NCBI RefSeq assembly: GCF_014635665.1
Contig: NZ_BMDG01000003.1
Coordinates: 62,001 to 126,000 of the forward strand
Direction of reading: 5' to 3'
DNA from: Isoptericola cucumis
Lineage (GTDB): Bacteria; Actinomycetota; Actinomycetes; Actinomycetales; Cellulomonadaceae
DNA: 64,000 nt
Part shown: positions 18,275-26,576 of the stretch, piece by piece
Layout of the letters: every line of letters starts with the position of its first letter
Numbering within the stretch: the first letter of the stretch is position 1
Notes under the pieces: model-generated
Seen by the model: the letters and a program-made list of their open reading frames with translations, nothing else
Database searches by the model: none
What the model was told of the DNA's origin: nothing
Position numbers and translations under genes: made by a program

Positions 18275-19554
18275 ATGGCCACGAAGGGTGCGGCGCGACA
18301 GCGTCGCGAGGCATGGGGCATGCTCCGTCAGCTGCCGTCGAAGCGGTGGCAGGCGCGGTACAGGGGCCCCGACGGGAACGTGTACTCGGCGCGCACGGCT
18401 GACGACCGGCCGCTGACCTTCCTCACGAAGACCGACGCGCGAGGGTTCCTCAATCGGACGCAGGCCGCGATCGCGCGCGGCGAGTGGGAGTCGCCCGAGG
18501 ACGCGGCGCGACGGCGCGAGGCGGAGGCCGCGGAGGCCGCGCGGCGGGACGTCACGTTCCGGGACTATGCGCTGGCCTGGCTGGAGCGCGTCCAGCACGA
18601 GCCGGGCAAGGGCGGCCGGCCCCGGCGTCCGGGCACCGTGATGGTCTACCGCGGGCGGGTGCACAACTACCTGCTCGAGCCGCTCGGCGACGTCCGGGTA
18701 CGGGACATCGACACCGCCGTTGTCCGGGAGCTGACGGCGCAGATCGTCGCGCGGCCGTCCGCGCTCAAGCCGGGCGCGACGCACAACGGGTCGCCGGCGA
18801 CGCCGTCGACATGCTCAAGATGATCCTGCGTGCCGCCGTGCGCGACGGTCTCCTCGAGACGATGCCGGACGTGCCCACGCCGTCGCGCCGCTCCGTCCGG
18901 CACGACGCCGACCACACGCCCGAGGACGACGTCGCGACGCCGCAGCAGGTCGACGCGCTGCACGACGCGCTGCCGCAGCCGTGGCGGATCGCCGTGCTGC
19001 TCGCGGCGTGGTGCCAGCTGCGCCGGGGCGAGGTTCTCGGGCTGCAGCGGCGCGACGTCGTCTGGGATGCCGACCGCACCGCCGCCACGCTGTACGTGCG
19101 ACGGCAGAAGAACGGCACCACCGGGCAGCTCGCCGACCCGAAGTCCGAGAAGGGCGTGCGGTCGATGGCGGTGCCGCCGCTGATGATCGCGCGGCTGTGC
19201 GAGCACCTCGACGCGCACGTGGCCGCGGGGCGGACCGCGCCGATCGTGCCGCTGAGGTCCCGGGGCGCCGAGCACATGTCGTCGACGACGTTCCACTCGG
19301 CCTGGGCCGCTGCCCGGGTCGAGGTGCCCGGGCTGCCCGAGGGGTACAGGTTCCACGACCTGCGGCACACCGGGCTGACGCGGTTCGCGCAGGAGGGCGC
19401 GACGCTCGCCGAGCTGATGCGGCGCGGCGGGCACTCCGACGTCAACGTCGTGCTTCGGTACCAGAAGGCCACCATGGCGCGGGACATCGACCTCGCCGCG
19501 CGGATGAGCGCCACCGTGCTGTCGGAGCTCGAGTCCGCTCGTGGGGACGCGTGA
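18275..19554 (+). pseudogene. Tyrosine-recombinase integrase interrupted by one frameshift
   Basis: The ATG at 18275 has AGGAGG six bases upstream. The N-terminal arm-binding and core-binding domains (RWQARYRGPDGNVYSA; VTFRDYALAWLERVQ) read in one frame up to about 18787. The catalytic domain continues in another frame with the first Arg in QLRRGEVLGLQ, then FHDLRHTGLT, GHSD and YQKATM, i.e. the full R-H-R-H-Y set. Adding one C at 18787 restores a 426-residue phage-type integrase. It may therefore be a sequencing error rather than a dead gene. An excisionase-like gene follows. Confidence 0.85.
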
Positions 19555-19606
19555 ACACCTGAGTTGTGAGGGCGGCACGAGGGCGCCGCCGGCAAGGAGC
19601 AGGACC

Positions 19607-19834
19607 ATGGGAACCGCCACGATCCAGGAACGCCCCGGAGGGCACGGGCGGCTCGTCGATCTTGCGGCCGCCGCCGAGGAGTTCAGCGTGTCGGTAAAGA
19701 CCGTCCGCCGGCGCATCGCCGACGGCACGGTCACCGGATACCGCGTGGGCAGACTCATTCGCGTCGACCTCGACGAGCTACGCGAGCAGCTGGCTGTCGC
19801 CATCCCGACCGTGCCCAGAAGGTTCGGGTCCTGA
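19607..19834 (+). CDS. Excisionase-like helix-turn-helix protein
   Basis: A 75-residue MerR/excisionase-fold DNA-binding protein. LVDLAAAAEEFSVSVKTVRRR is the helix-turn-helix and IADGTVTGYRVGRLIRV the wing. AAGGAG lies upstream of the ATG at 19607. Its size and place directly after an integrase suggest a recombination directionality factor, though plain regulators of this fold are also common. Confidence 0.75.
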   Translation: MGTATIQERPGGHGRLVDLAAAAEEFSVSVKTVRRRIADGTVTGYRVGRLIRVDLDELREQLAVAIPTVPRRFGS

Positions 19835-19857
19835 CCCGACCCGACGGCAGAGGAAGC

Positions 19858-20171
19858 CCCACGGCGCTGCGGAGTCCGCAGGGCCGTGGGCTCCGCCGCG
19901 GAGCGCCGGAGCCGGCCACCTCCACGGTGGTGGGGAGTCACCACCACCGTGGGCTCCGCTGCGAAGCGCCAACGCCGTCGACGGTCCGGTGGTGAGGAGT
20001 CCTCACCACCAGGGGGGTCCGCGCACGATCCTGGCCGTTGCTTCCGATCCTCACGGTGGCGGTCAGCGTGCCCGTGCCCGACGTGCGGTGGTGCGGAGTC
20101 CGCACCACCGTGGGCTTCCCCACGAAGAACCGGCACCGTCGGCACGCCGGTGGTGAAGAGTCATCACCACC
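19858..20171. repeat. Array of five palindromes with centre GAGTC
   Basis: Centres are at 19874, 19937, 19999, 20098 and 20160, i.e. steps of 63, 62, 99 and 62 bases. Copies 2-5 are 23-mers of form GGTGGTGNGGAGTCCNCACCACC; the copies at 19988-20010 and 20087-20109 are perfect with 11-bp arms. Copy 1 uses CTGCGGAGTCCGCAG with an outer CCCACGGC/GCCGTGGG stem. Most are followed by a GTGGGCTCC or GTGGGCTTCC block. The differing but compensating arm bases indicate that pairing is what is kept. Confidence 0.8.
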
Positions 20172-20346
20172 GGAGGGGCCGCCGCAGGCGGCTCGGCGCG
20201 ACCGGTGGCACGACCGCCCTCCCGAGCAGAGGCGCAGACCGCCCGACGCCGGGCGGTCCGACGTCCGGACCGACGCCCACGCGCAGAACTCGCGGCTGCG
20301 GGAAGATTTCATGCCGTCGATGGTGGCCCGGGTGCGTTACCGGAAA

Positions 20347-20436
20347 CGTACGGGGTAGCCACCCCGTACGCACCCCGTACGCACCCCGTACGCACTCTCC
20401 GTGGTCGCATCATCGCAGGCCAGGGTGCGTACGGGG
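20347..20436. repeat. Iteron-like cluster of CCCCGTACG
   Basis: Direct copies start at 20362, 20373 and 20384, an exact 11-bp period, and are flanked by inverted copies at 20347-20355 and 20428-20436. This is the layout of a multimeric protein binding site, an operator or replication iterons, 140-220 bases upstream of the AbiEi-like gene. Confidence 0.65.
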
Positions 20437-20534
20437 AGAGCTCGAGGAATTTTCCGATCGGGGACTGACGCTGTTCTCGACGGGACCCGGTTTGCGGTGG
20501 CCTGCTCGGGCCACACGTTCCTCACCGTATGCAG

Positions 20535-20553
20535 GTCTACCCTTGCCGTAGAC
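20535..20553. promoter_or_regulatory. Inverted repeat in front of the AbiEi-like gene
   Basis: GTCTAC (20535-20540) and GTAGAC (20548-20553) flank a seven-base spacer and end four bases before AAGGAGG. The position fits autoregulation by the downstream antitoxin-like protein; this is an inference. Confidence 0.4.
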
Positions 20554-20571
20554 AGTAAGGAGGTGGTCCGG

Positions 20572-21126
20572 GTGTCGGTCCTGACGATCGAGTCGGCACG
20601 CGCGGCAGGGCTGCGCAAGGACGAGGTCTACCGCATGGCCCGGTCCGGGGAGCTGGAGCGGATCGGGCGCGGGGTCTACATCCGGCCCGGTGAGCTCGAT
20701 CCCGCCGTGGCGTCGCTGGCGGGCGCGACGGCGGTCAAGCCGGCCGCGACGATGTGTCTGACGAGCGCGCTGGTCTACCACGGGCTGAGCGACGAGATCC
20801 CGGTCGCGACGGACATCGCGCTGCCGCGCGGCACCAGGTTTCCTGCGGGCTTCGAGCACGTGACGTGGCATGCCTTCGGGCAGGCGACGTTCGACGTGGG
20901 CCGCACCGTCATGTCCGAGCACCCGGAACTGCGGGTGTACTCGGCCGAGCGGACCATCGTGGACGCGTACCGGATCGCGCATCTCGAGGGAATCGACCAG
21001 GCCAACGAGGCGCTGCGTCGCTGGGTACGACGCTCGGGGAGCTCACCTGCTGAGCTGCTTCGCACTGCAGGGCACTTCCCGCGCACCGTCGCCGTCATCC
21101 ATCGGGCGCTCCAGGTGCTGCTCTGA
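20572..21126 (+). CDS. AbiEi-like type IV antitoxin/regulator, orphan
   Basis: A 184-residue protein. The N-terminal winged helix ARAAGLRKDEVYRMARSGELERIGRGVY is typical of AbiEi and related antitoxins. The C-terminal domain has ALVYHGLSDEIP, HVTWHAFG and VYSAERTIVDAYR. The GTG at 20572 has a perfect AAGGAGG eight bases upstream. AbiEi normally precedes the nucleotidyltransferase toxin AbiEii, but no such gene follows in 21127-21334. It may act alone as a regulator, or its partner was lost. Confidence 0.75.
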   Translation: MSVLTIESARAAGLRKDEVYRMARSGELERIGRGVYIRPGELDPAVASLAGATAVKPAATMCLTSALVYHGLSDEIPVATDIALPRGTRFPAGFEHVTWHAFGQATFDVGRTVMSEHPELRVYSAERTIVDAYRIAHLEGIDQANEALRRWVRRSGSSPAELLRTAGHFPRTVAVIHRALQVLL

Positions 21127-21322
21127 GGTCGCTTCATCCGGGTGCGACGACAGGCGCGCGCTGGAAGGAAACTTGGTGGGGAACAGTCGAGCGCGCGTGC
21201 TTCGTGTCCGTGCACCCGCCAGTTCTGCGGACCCTCGTCAGCGTGAGGTCGCTCGCCGAGGTGATCACCGTGCCGTGCGCCAGAGTTCCGCTCACTCTCT
21301 TTCGTTGAGTCGTACGTTGTAA

Positions 21323-21328
21323 TACGCT
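21323..21328 (+). promoter_or_regulatory. -10 hexamer TACGCT, leaderless start at 21335
   Basis: TACGCT lies six bases before the GTG at 21335 in a locally AT-rich stretch. Confidence 0.6.
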
Positions 21329-21334
21329 ATGTGA

Positions 21335-21616
21335 GTGTTCGAGACGGCGGACTGGTCGCAACGTGCCGACCACATGTGGGACGGGCATGGCGTCCGCCCT
21401 GCTGAGGCCGATGAAGCGCTGGGTGACCCGAACCGGGTAGTAATCGACCCTGATTACAACAGTCGCAGCGGCGAGGGAGTTCGGATCATCGGCTTCTGCG
21501 CCAGTCGAGGCGAGGTGCTGACCGTCCTCGTGCACAAGCCGACGGGCTACGGCATCAACGGATGGCGGTCCAATGCGAAGGACCGCCGGATCTACCGAGA
21601 GGAAGGAACGCCATGA
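21335..21616 (+). CDS. BrnT-like toxin candidate
   Basis: A 93-residue protein. The layout matches the BrnT ribonuclease fold: DHMWDGHGVRPAEADEALGDP with the HGV helix, VIDPDYNSRSGEGVRIIGF as strands, VLTVLV, then a basic C-terminal WRSNAKDRRIYREE. BrnT toxins precede their ribbon-helix-helix antitoxin BrnA, and here a ribbon-helix-helix gene overlaps the stop by four bases (ATGA). Sequence similarity is distant, so the toxin role is an inference. It has its own leaderless promoter. Confidence 0.65.
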   Translation: MFETADWSQRADHMWDGHGVRPAEADEALGDPNRVVIDPDYNSRSGEGVRIIGFCASRGEVLTVLVHKPTGYGINGWRSNAKDRRIYREEGTP

Positions 21617-21945
21617 CCAAGGACATCGCGCAGATCCTCGCCGCCGAGTCGCAGGCGGCTGAAGACGCCGAGGCGCGGGACGGGCAGCTCCGTGACCTGT
21701 CGGAGGTCAGGGTGGCCCGGGGGCACTCGCGTTCCCGGGTGCTGCAGATCCGGCTCAACAGCGACGAGCTGGAGCGGCTCGAGAGTCTCGCCGAGGAACG
21801 TGGCCTTCCGACGTCCACGGTGGCGCGGGCGCTGCTGCTGCAATCGCTGGAGAGTGGCCGCGCAGACCTTCCCGACGTCGAGGCGGCCGTGCGTCATGCG
21901 CTTCGAGCGACCCTCCGTCAGGATCTGCTCGCACCCGCGTCCTGA
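21613..21945 (+). CDS. Ribbon-helix-helix antitoxin candidate
   Basis: A 110-residue protein. The central part SRVLQIRLNSDELERLESLAEERG then LPTSTVARALLLQSL is a ribbon-helix-helix (CopG/Arc-like) DNA-binding unit, preceded by an acidic 35-residue arm that could cover the partner. The ATG at 21613 overlaps the upstream TGA, and AAGGA lies upstream. The order of toxin first then ribbon-helix-helix antitoxin is the BrnTA order. Confidence 0.7.
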   Translation: MTKDIAQILAAESQAAEDAEARDGQLRDLSEVRVARGHSRSRVLQIRLNSDELERLESLAEERGLPTSTVARALLLQSLESGRADLPDVEAAVRHALRATLRQDLLAPAS

Positions 21946-21972
21946 TCGGCTCACTCGGGCGCGCGCGTCGAC

Positions 21973-22314
21973 TCATCCCCAGAAGATCGGGTCCTCGTGG
22001 CTACCGATGTGGTCGAGCAGGCCCTGCACGTTCTTCGTCGGTCGCTTGCGCTTGTACTCGTGGAACTTCAGGTTCCGGTCGCGCCAGTAGATGCTCCAGT
22101 GGCCGGTCGTGGCGGTGTAGCGCAGCCGGGCGACGGGGAAGCGGGTCCAGTCGCCCTTACCGTCCCACGGCGGGCGCGTCTCGATGATCGTCACGTGCCG
22201 GTCGGCGATCTCGGCCTCGACACGCACCTGGTCCCACAGGTGCTCGGGGACCTGCGCCCGGCACCACCGTCCGATGCGCAACAGGTCGGTCTCGGGCATC
22301 GTCATGGTGGTCAT
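21973..22314 (-). CDS. DUF3024 family protein
   Basis: A 113-residue protein. RVEAEIADRHVTIIETRPPWDG, WTRFPVARLRYTATTGHWSIYWRDRNLKFHEY and the final DPIFWG are the DUF3024 signature. Function is unknown. Three in-frame ATGs (22314, 22305, 22299) are possible starts; the first is used. It is convergent with the ribbon-helix-helix gene, which may mark the end of the mobile segment. Confidence 0.8.
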   Translation of the reverse strand: MTTMTMPETDLLRIGRWCRAQVPEHLWDQVRVEAEIADRHVTIIETRPPWDGKGDWTRFPVARLRYTATTGHWSIYWRDRNLKFHEYKRKRPTKNVQGLLDHIGSHEDPIFWG

Positions 22315-22383
22315 CCTGGACGACGGCGCCGACGGGCACGCGCAAGAACCTCCCGCCTCGCGACATGATGTCGACGACGGACC

Positions 22384-22865
22384 ATGTCGGGAGGAGAGAT
22401 GGCACCAACCGCCAGTGACGGGCCGCCGACACCGGAGCGTCGGCGTCTCGTGCGCATGCCGCTCTGGGCGACCGCGGGTGCGTTGGCCATCGTCGCGCTG
22501 ACCGTCCTCGCCGCCGTCGTGCGCCCGGACTGCAGCAGGCGTGCCCCGCGATCGGCTACTCCAGCCTCCTCACGGTGACGCTCGAGGGAGACGCGTCCGA
22601 GGTGGCCGTCATCCAGGTGCGCGACGACGACCAGTGGCAGCCGCCGTACCCACCGGACGCGGAGGTGCCCACGATCCCGACCACGCACGACGGCGACACG
22701 TGGACCTTCACACTGTTCTCCTCGCCGCGCTCGGTCATGCTTCGCGCGCTGGACGACGACGGGGACGTGGTCGAGCAGACCGAGGTCGACGTCGGCTGGG
22801 AGCGCGTGGGCGGGACGGCCGAGTGCGGCGGTCCGATGGAGGCGCGCGTCGACTGGACGATGTGA
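22384..22865 (+). pseudogene. Membrane-anchored small protein interrupted by one frameshift
   Basis: An N-terminal 50 residues with one membrane helix (MPLWATAGALAIVALTVLAAVV) read in one frame. After about 22533 the sequence continues in another as CPAIGYSSLLTVTLEGDASEVAV and a beta-rich domain ending in CGGPMEARVDWTM. Adding one C at 22533 gives a continuous 160-residue protein with DCQQACPAIGYSS at the join. A true start at 22399, preceded by GGAGGAG, is also possible. The family is not recognised. Confidence 0.6.
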
Positions 22866-22909
22866 CCGTAGGCCGCGCCGGCGGTGCAGCTGACGCACTG
22901 CCGAACGGG

Positions 22910-23263
22910 TCAGGCCGTCTCCGTGTGGGTCCCGACGTTGATGACCCGGCCGTCCAGCCCGCGGTAGAAGAACCGCGTCACGCCCCACGGCTCGCGGGTC
23001 AGGGGATGCACGATCTCGACGCCCGTCGCACGGGCGCGCTCCAGCGCCGCGTCCACGTCGTCGACGAAGACCGAGACGTCGGGGTTCACCGCTGCCGAGG
23101 CATCGCGCGACATCAGGCTGAGCTGGTGGCCGTCGTCGTCGGCCAGCGTGACGATCCACCCGTGGTCCATGACGACCTCGAGCCCCAGCACCTCCCGGTG
23201 CTCGCGCACCGCCTGCCGCACGTCCGGGACCCTCAGGATCGGCACCACTCGCTCCACGCGCAC
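22910..23263 (-). CDS. VOC (glyoxalase/bleomycin-resistance fold) protein, copy 1
   Basis: A 117-residue single-module VOC protein. Conserved blocks are VPILRVPDVRQAVREHREVLGL, WIVTLADDDGHQLSLMS, SVFVDDVDAALERARATGVEIVHPLTREPWGVTRFFYR. The last matches the usual DP.G.....DP end of VOC domains. The GTG start at 23263 is chosen by alignment with its paralogue at 26792-27142. The substrate is unknown. Confidence 0.8.
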   Translation of the reverse strand: MRVERVVPILRVPDVRQAVREHREVLGLEVVMDHGWIVTLADDDGHQLSLMSRDASAAVNPDVSVFVDDVDAALERARATGVEIVHPLTREPWGVTRFFYRGLDGRVINVGTHTETA

Positions 23264-23363
23264 GGGTCCAGGGAAGCATGGATGCCTGGTCGTCGGCGCC
23301 TCGGGGGGCCGTGCGGATCCGCCCGTACGACCGCACGCCGGGTGGTGCGGGGAGAATGGCTCT

Positions 23364-23576
23364 GTGGACGCGAGCGAGTTCGTCATCGAGACGCCCGACG
23401 GCGACGTCGGGTTCGCCGGCGCCGGACCGGCGGCGGAGTTCCTCCTGGACAATGGGTTCGCGAACGCGGACCGTGAGCCGCACTGGCACCTCCGCTGGTG
23501 CCTCGACCGTATGACGGTCGGCGAGCAGCTGGATGTCGGCCCTGCGTTTGTCGCCCGCGGCGGGCCGTCGGACTGA
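23364..23576 (+). CDS. Small hypothetical protein (70 aa)
   Basis: A GTG at 23364 opens a 70-residue acidic protein (DASEFVIETPDGDVGFAGAGPAAEFLLDNGFA, then HWHLRWCLDRMTVGEQLDVG). No family recognised. GAGAAT six bases upstream keeps two of the three fixed positions of the leaderless -10. It lies between two minus-strand genes and may have its own promoter. Confidence 0.45.
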   Translation: MDASEFVIETPDGDVGFAGAGPAAEFLLDNGFANADREPHWHLRWCLDRMTVGEQLDVGPAFVARGGPSD

Positions 23577-23581
23577 GCTCG

Positions 23582-24481
23582 CTATACGCGACCGGCGCCG
23601 ACCATCGCCTGGCAGACCGCGAGGACGGCGGGCGACGTGCGCTCGGGCAGCCGCGCCACGATGCGACGGCGGACCTCCGGTGGCACGCCCTCGACGCGGA
23701 CCAGGGCGATGTCGGGGACGAGCGACGGGGCGAGGTGGGACCCGACGGTGGTGACACCGTGGCCGGCGGCGACGAGGCGGAGCTTGGTGAGCCAGTCGCG
23801 CACGCTGTGGGCGACGCGCGGTCGGCCGGGCAGGCCGGGCCAGACGCCGAGGAGCGGCTCGCCCGCCGGCGACGGGCTCGCGATCCAGTCGACGTCGGTG
23901 AGCTCGTCGGCGTGCACGGCGTCCCGTCCCGCGAAGCGTCCGGTGCGCGCGACCGCGAGGCGCAGCTCGCCCTCGTCGATCGTCTCGGTGTGCAGCGGGG
24001 GAGCCTCGTCGTCGGGGGAGCGGTGCGGGGGTCGCGAGGTCAGGACGGCGACGTCGAGCGACCCGGACCGCAGTGCGCGCACCAGCGCCGGCGTCGTGCC
24101 CTCCCGGGACGTGACACGCACGAGCGGGTCGGTCTCGGCGAGTCGGGTGAGCACCTGGGGCAGCAGGTCGAACCCGCCGCTGACGTAGACCCCGAGCCGC
24201 ACCTGCTCCGTCGCCGCCGGCTCGCCCCCGAGCTCGCCGGCCGCGGCGTCGAGCGCGTCGAGGGCGACCCGGGCCCGGCCGAGCAGGACCAGCCCGGCGC
24301 TCGTCAGCCGGACGCCGTCGTGGCCGCGCTCGAACAGGGCAGCGCCGGCGGCCCGCTCGAGGGCCGCGGCCTGGCGCGACACCGCCGACTGCGTGTACCC
24401 GAGCCGTTGGGCGGCGGCGCTGAAGCTGCCGGTCTCGGCGACCTCGCGCAGCGTGCGGAGGCCGACGGTGCTCACGTCCAT
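23582..24481 (-). CDS. LysR family regulator divergent from a dehydrogenase
   Basis: A 299-residue LTTR. Residues 5-63 form the helix-turn-helix (TGSFSAAAQRLGYTQSAVSRQ), the rest the effector-binding domain. The 89-bp gap to the dehydrogenase gene contains GATG-N6-CATC (24501-24514), a candidate LTTR box. It probably controls the divergent gene. The last base of its gene is five bases from the upstream small ORF. Confidence 0.9.
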   Translation of the reverse strand: MDVSTVGLRTLREVAETGSFSAAAQRLGYTQSAVSRQAAALERAAGAALFERGHDGVRLTSAGLVLLGRARVALDALDAAAGELGGEPAATEQVRLGVYVSGGFDLLPQVLTRLAETDPLVRVTSREGTTPALVRALRSGSLDVAVLTSRPPHRSPDDEAPPLHTETIDEGELRLAVARTGRFAGRDAVHADELTDVDWIASPSPAGEPLLGVWPGLPGRPRVAHSVRDWLTKLRLVAAGHGVTTVGSHLAPSLVPDIALVRVEGVPPEVRRRIVARLPERTSPAVLAVCQAMVGAGRV

Positions 24482-24497
24482 GCGGCGGTAGCATACC

Positions 24498-24514
24498 CAT
24501 GATGCTCGATCATC
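24498..24514. promoter_or_regulatory. Candidate LysR box
   Basis: An imperfect palindrome (GATG-N6-CATC) in the divergent gap, placed 17 bases from the LysR start and 57 from the dehydrogenase start. Assigned by position only. Confidence 0.35.
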
Positions 24515-24570
24515 GCTTCACGCATGACCTGCCCGTCACTAGCGTCACGCAGGACGAAGGAGGAGCGAAC

Positions 24571-25653
24571 GTGCGAGCAGCAGTCTTGGAACGGTTCGGC
24601 AGCCCACTCGTGGTGCGTGAGCAGGACGACCCGGTGGCCCATGGCGGAGAGGTACTGGTGCGGGTGCTGGCGACCTGCATCCTGCCGTACACGGCGGAGG
24701 TGTTCAGCGGCCGGCGCCGGTACCCGCTGGTGCCCCCGGTCGTGCCGGGGGCGGGCGCCGTCGGACGAATCGTGACCGTCGGGCCGGACGCCACCCGCCT
24801 GCGGGCGGGCGACCTCGTCTGGTGCGACCCGACGGTGCGGTCGCGCGACGACGCCCGCACGCCCGACGTCGCGCTGCAGGGGCTCAGCTCGCGCGGGGAC
24901 GGCGGGGCGAGGCTCGCCGAGCACCTGCACGACGGCGCCTTCGCGGAGCTGATGCGGGTGCCCACCGAGAACGTCTACCGGCTGCCCGAGGCCGCCGCCC
25001 AGGACCCGGCGCGCTGGTCCACGCTGACCGTGCACCTCGTCCCGTACGGCGGGCTGCACGCCGTCGGCCTCGCCGCGGGGGAGACCGTGGTGGTCAGCGG
25101 CGCGTCCGGGAACCTCGGCGGCGCGGCGGTCGCCGTCGCCCTCGCGATGGGTGCTGGGCAGGTCGTCGCACCGGGCCGGAACCGGTTCGCGCTGGACGCC
25201 CTGGTCGGACGCTTCGGCGACCGGGTCCGCCCCGTCGTCCTGAGCGGCGACGAGGACGCCGACCGGGCGGCCGTCGTCGCGGCCGCCGACCACCCGGTCG
25301 ACGTCGTGATCGACCTGCTGCCGCCCTCGGCGCCGAGCACCGTGACCCGCGCCGCCGCGATGACGGTGCAGGAGGGCGGCCGAGTGGTGCTCATGGGTGG
25401 CGTGGGCATGCTCGGCGGACCCGACCTCGCCCTGCCGTACCCCTGGCTCATGCGGAACTCGGTGACCGTGCGCGGGCAGTGGCTCGGCTCGCGCACGGAC
25501 AACGTCGCGATGATCCGGATGATCGCCTCGGGAGTGCTGGACCTGGGCCCGGAGACCGTCACGACGTTCGGCCTGGACGACGTGAACGACGCCGTCGCCT
25601 TCGCCTCCGAGCACGGCGGTGCGTTCGACCGCACCGTGCTCGTCCCCGGCTGA
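24571..25653 (+). CDS. Medium-chain (zinc-type) alcohol dehydrogenase family protein
   Basis: A 360-residue MDR protein. Residues 1-140 form the GroES-like domain (PGAGAVGRIVTVGPDATRLRAGDLVWCDP). VVVSGASGNLGGAAVAVALAMGA starts the NAD(P) Rossmann fold. The usual catalytic Cys near residue 40 is present as ATCILPYTAEV, and the structural zinc Cys cluster is absent, so it may be a quinone reductase-like or alcohol dehydrogenase-like enzyme. The GTG at 24571 has AAGGAGG seven bases upstream. It is regulated by the divergent LysR gene by inference. Confidence 0.85.
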   Translation: MRAAVLERFGSPLVVREQDDPVAHGGEVLVRVLATCILPYTAEVFSGRRRYPLVPPVVPGAGAVGRIVTVGPDATRLRAGDLVWCDPTVRSRDDARTPDVALQGLSSRGDGGARLAEHLHDGAFAELMRVPTENVYRLPEAAAQDPARWSTLTVHLVPYGGLHAVGLAAGETVVVSGASGNLGGAAVAVALAMGAGQVVAPGRNRFALDALVGRFGDRVRPVVLSGDEDADRAAVVAAADHPVDVVIDLLPPSAPSTVTRAAAMTVQEGGRVVLMGGVGMLGGPDLALPYPWLMRNSVTVRGQWLGSRTDNVAMIRMIASGVLDLGPETVTTFGLDDVNDAVAFASEHGGAFDRTVLVPG

Positions 25654-25753
25654 GCGGCCGGCCGACGTCTCCCGCCGGCGGTGGGGTAGCCACCGGCACG
25701 GTCGGAGGCGGGCCTCATGGCCGGGGCCGGCGCGGGGACACGACGGTGGAGCC

Positions 25754-26554
25754 ATGTCTCGTCAGCCCCGGGCCGACCTGGCCTCGTTCGGAGTCGTCAC
25801 CGTCGCGCTCTCGTGGATCCCATGGATCGCGCTGGGCGTGTCCGGTGCCGACGTCTCCCGTGGGGCGGGGGAGATCGTGTTCGCCCTGGCGGCGGCAGGG
25901 CCGTCGTTGGCGGCCGTCGCGCTGTGGTGCCGCCGGCCACGCGACCGGGTCGCGCCGCGGGTGCGCCCGCGCGTCTCGTGGGTGCTGGTGGCCCTGGTGG
26001 CGGGAGGCCTGGGGCCGGTGGTCGCCTCTGTCGTGCTCGCGCCGGGGGACATCGGCGCTCACGCCTCGACGACGGTCGCGAGCGTGGGCGGGGTCGCCGG
26101 CGTCGTCGCCTACACCCTCGTGTCCGGGCCGCTGTCGGAGGAGCTCGGATGGCGCGGCTACCTCCAGCCCCGCGTGCGGCTGCTCGTGCCGCGCCGGTGG
26201 GCGGCGGCGCTCGTCGTCGGCGTGGCGTGGTGGGCCTGGCACCTGCCGCTGTTCTTCCTGCCCGGCACCAGCCAGCACGACAAGGGGCTGCTGACCGTCG
26301 AGGGGCTGTGCTTCTTCGCCTCGCTCCTGCTGCTGAGCTACGTCGCGTTGTTCCTGGTCGAGCGGCTGCGCGGCGGCGTCGCGTCCGCGGTGCTGCTGCA
26401 CGCCGCCTGGAACGTGACCGACGCGCTGATGCCGCCGACCGGGGCCGCGGGCGCCGCGATCCAGGTGGTGGTGATGGCCGCGACGGCGGCCGCCATCGCC
26501 GCGTGGTGGCGTCGGGCCGAGGCCGCAGGCCCGGCCGTCGCGCGGGTCAGGTGA
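25754..26554 (+). CDS. CPBP intramembrane metalloprotease, copy 1
   Basis: A 266-residue protein with about seven membrane segments. The CPBP (CAAX protease/bacteriocin-processing, Abi) motifs are present: EELGWRGYL (Glu pair), WHLPLFF (His), and HAAWNVTDA (His-Asn). It would cleave peptide substrates within the membrane; the target is unknown. The ATG at 25754 is preceded at six bases by GACGGT, one mismatch from the leaderless pattern. A second, different CPBP gene is at 55055. Confidence 0.85.
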   Translation: MSRQPRADLASFGVVTVALSWIPWIALGVSGADVSRGAGEIVFALAAAGPSLAAVALWCRRPRDRVAPRVRPRVSWVLVALVAGGLGPVVASVVLAPGDIGAHASTTVASVGGVAGVVAYTLVSGPLSEELGWRGYLQPRVRLLVPRRWAAALVVGVAWWAWHLPLFFLPGTSQHDKGLLTVEGLCFFASLLLLSYVALFLVERLRGGVASAVLLHAAWNVTDALMPPTGAAGAAIQVVVMAATAAAIAAWWRRAEAAGPAVARVR

Positions 26555-26576
26555 CGTCGCCGCTCACGGGGTCGCG

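Larger units (their letters stand above)
19835..20571. other. Gene-free zone of palindromes and iterons
   Basis: No convincing gene is seen in 737 bases. The stretch holds five palindromes centred on GAGTC, a perfect 9-bp hairpin (GACCGCCCG at 20237-20245 with CGGGCGGTC at 20250-20258), the palindrome GTCCGGAC at 20263-20270, and five copies of CCCCGTACG in two orientations. Together with the integrase and excisionase it looks like the non-coding control or attachment region of a mobile element. Confidence 0.6.

Noticed and set aside
19858-20171. CRISPR array
   Set aside because: Only five imperfect 23-bp palindromes, with intervening sequence that is itself partly repeated and one 99-bp step; no cas genes.
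19835-20551. Protein-coding frames across the palindrome zone
   Set aside because: The frames are made of repeated His/Ser/Arg runs produced by the palindromes, have no ribosome binding site and match no family style.
21127-21334. AbiEii toxin gene after the AbiEi-like gene
   Set aside because: The stretch is only 208 bases and shows no nucleotidyltransferase motif in any frame.
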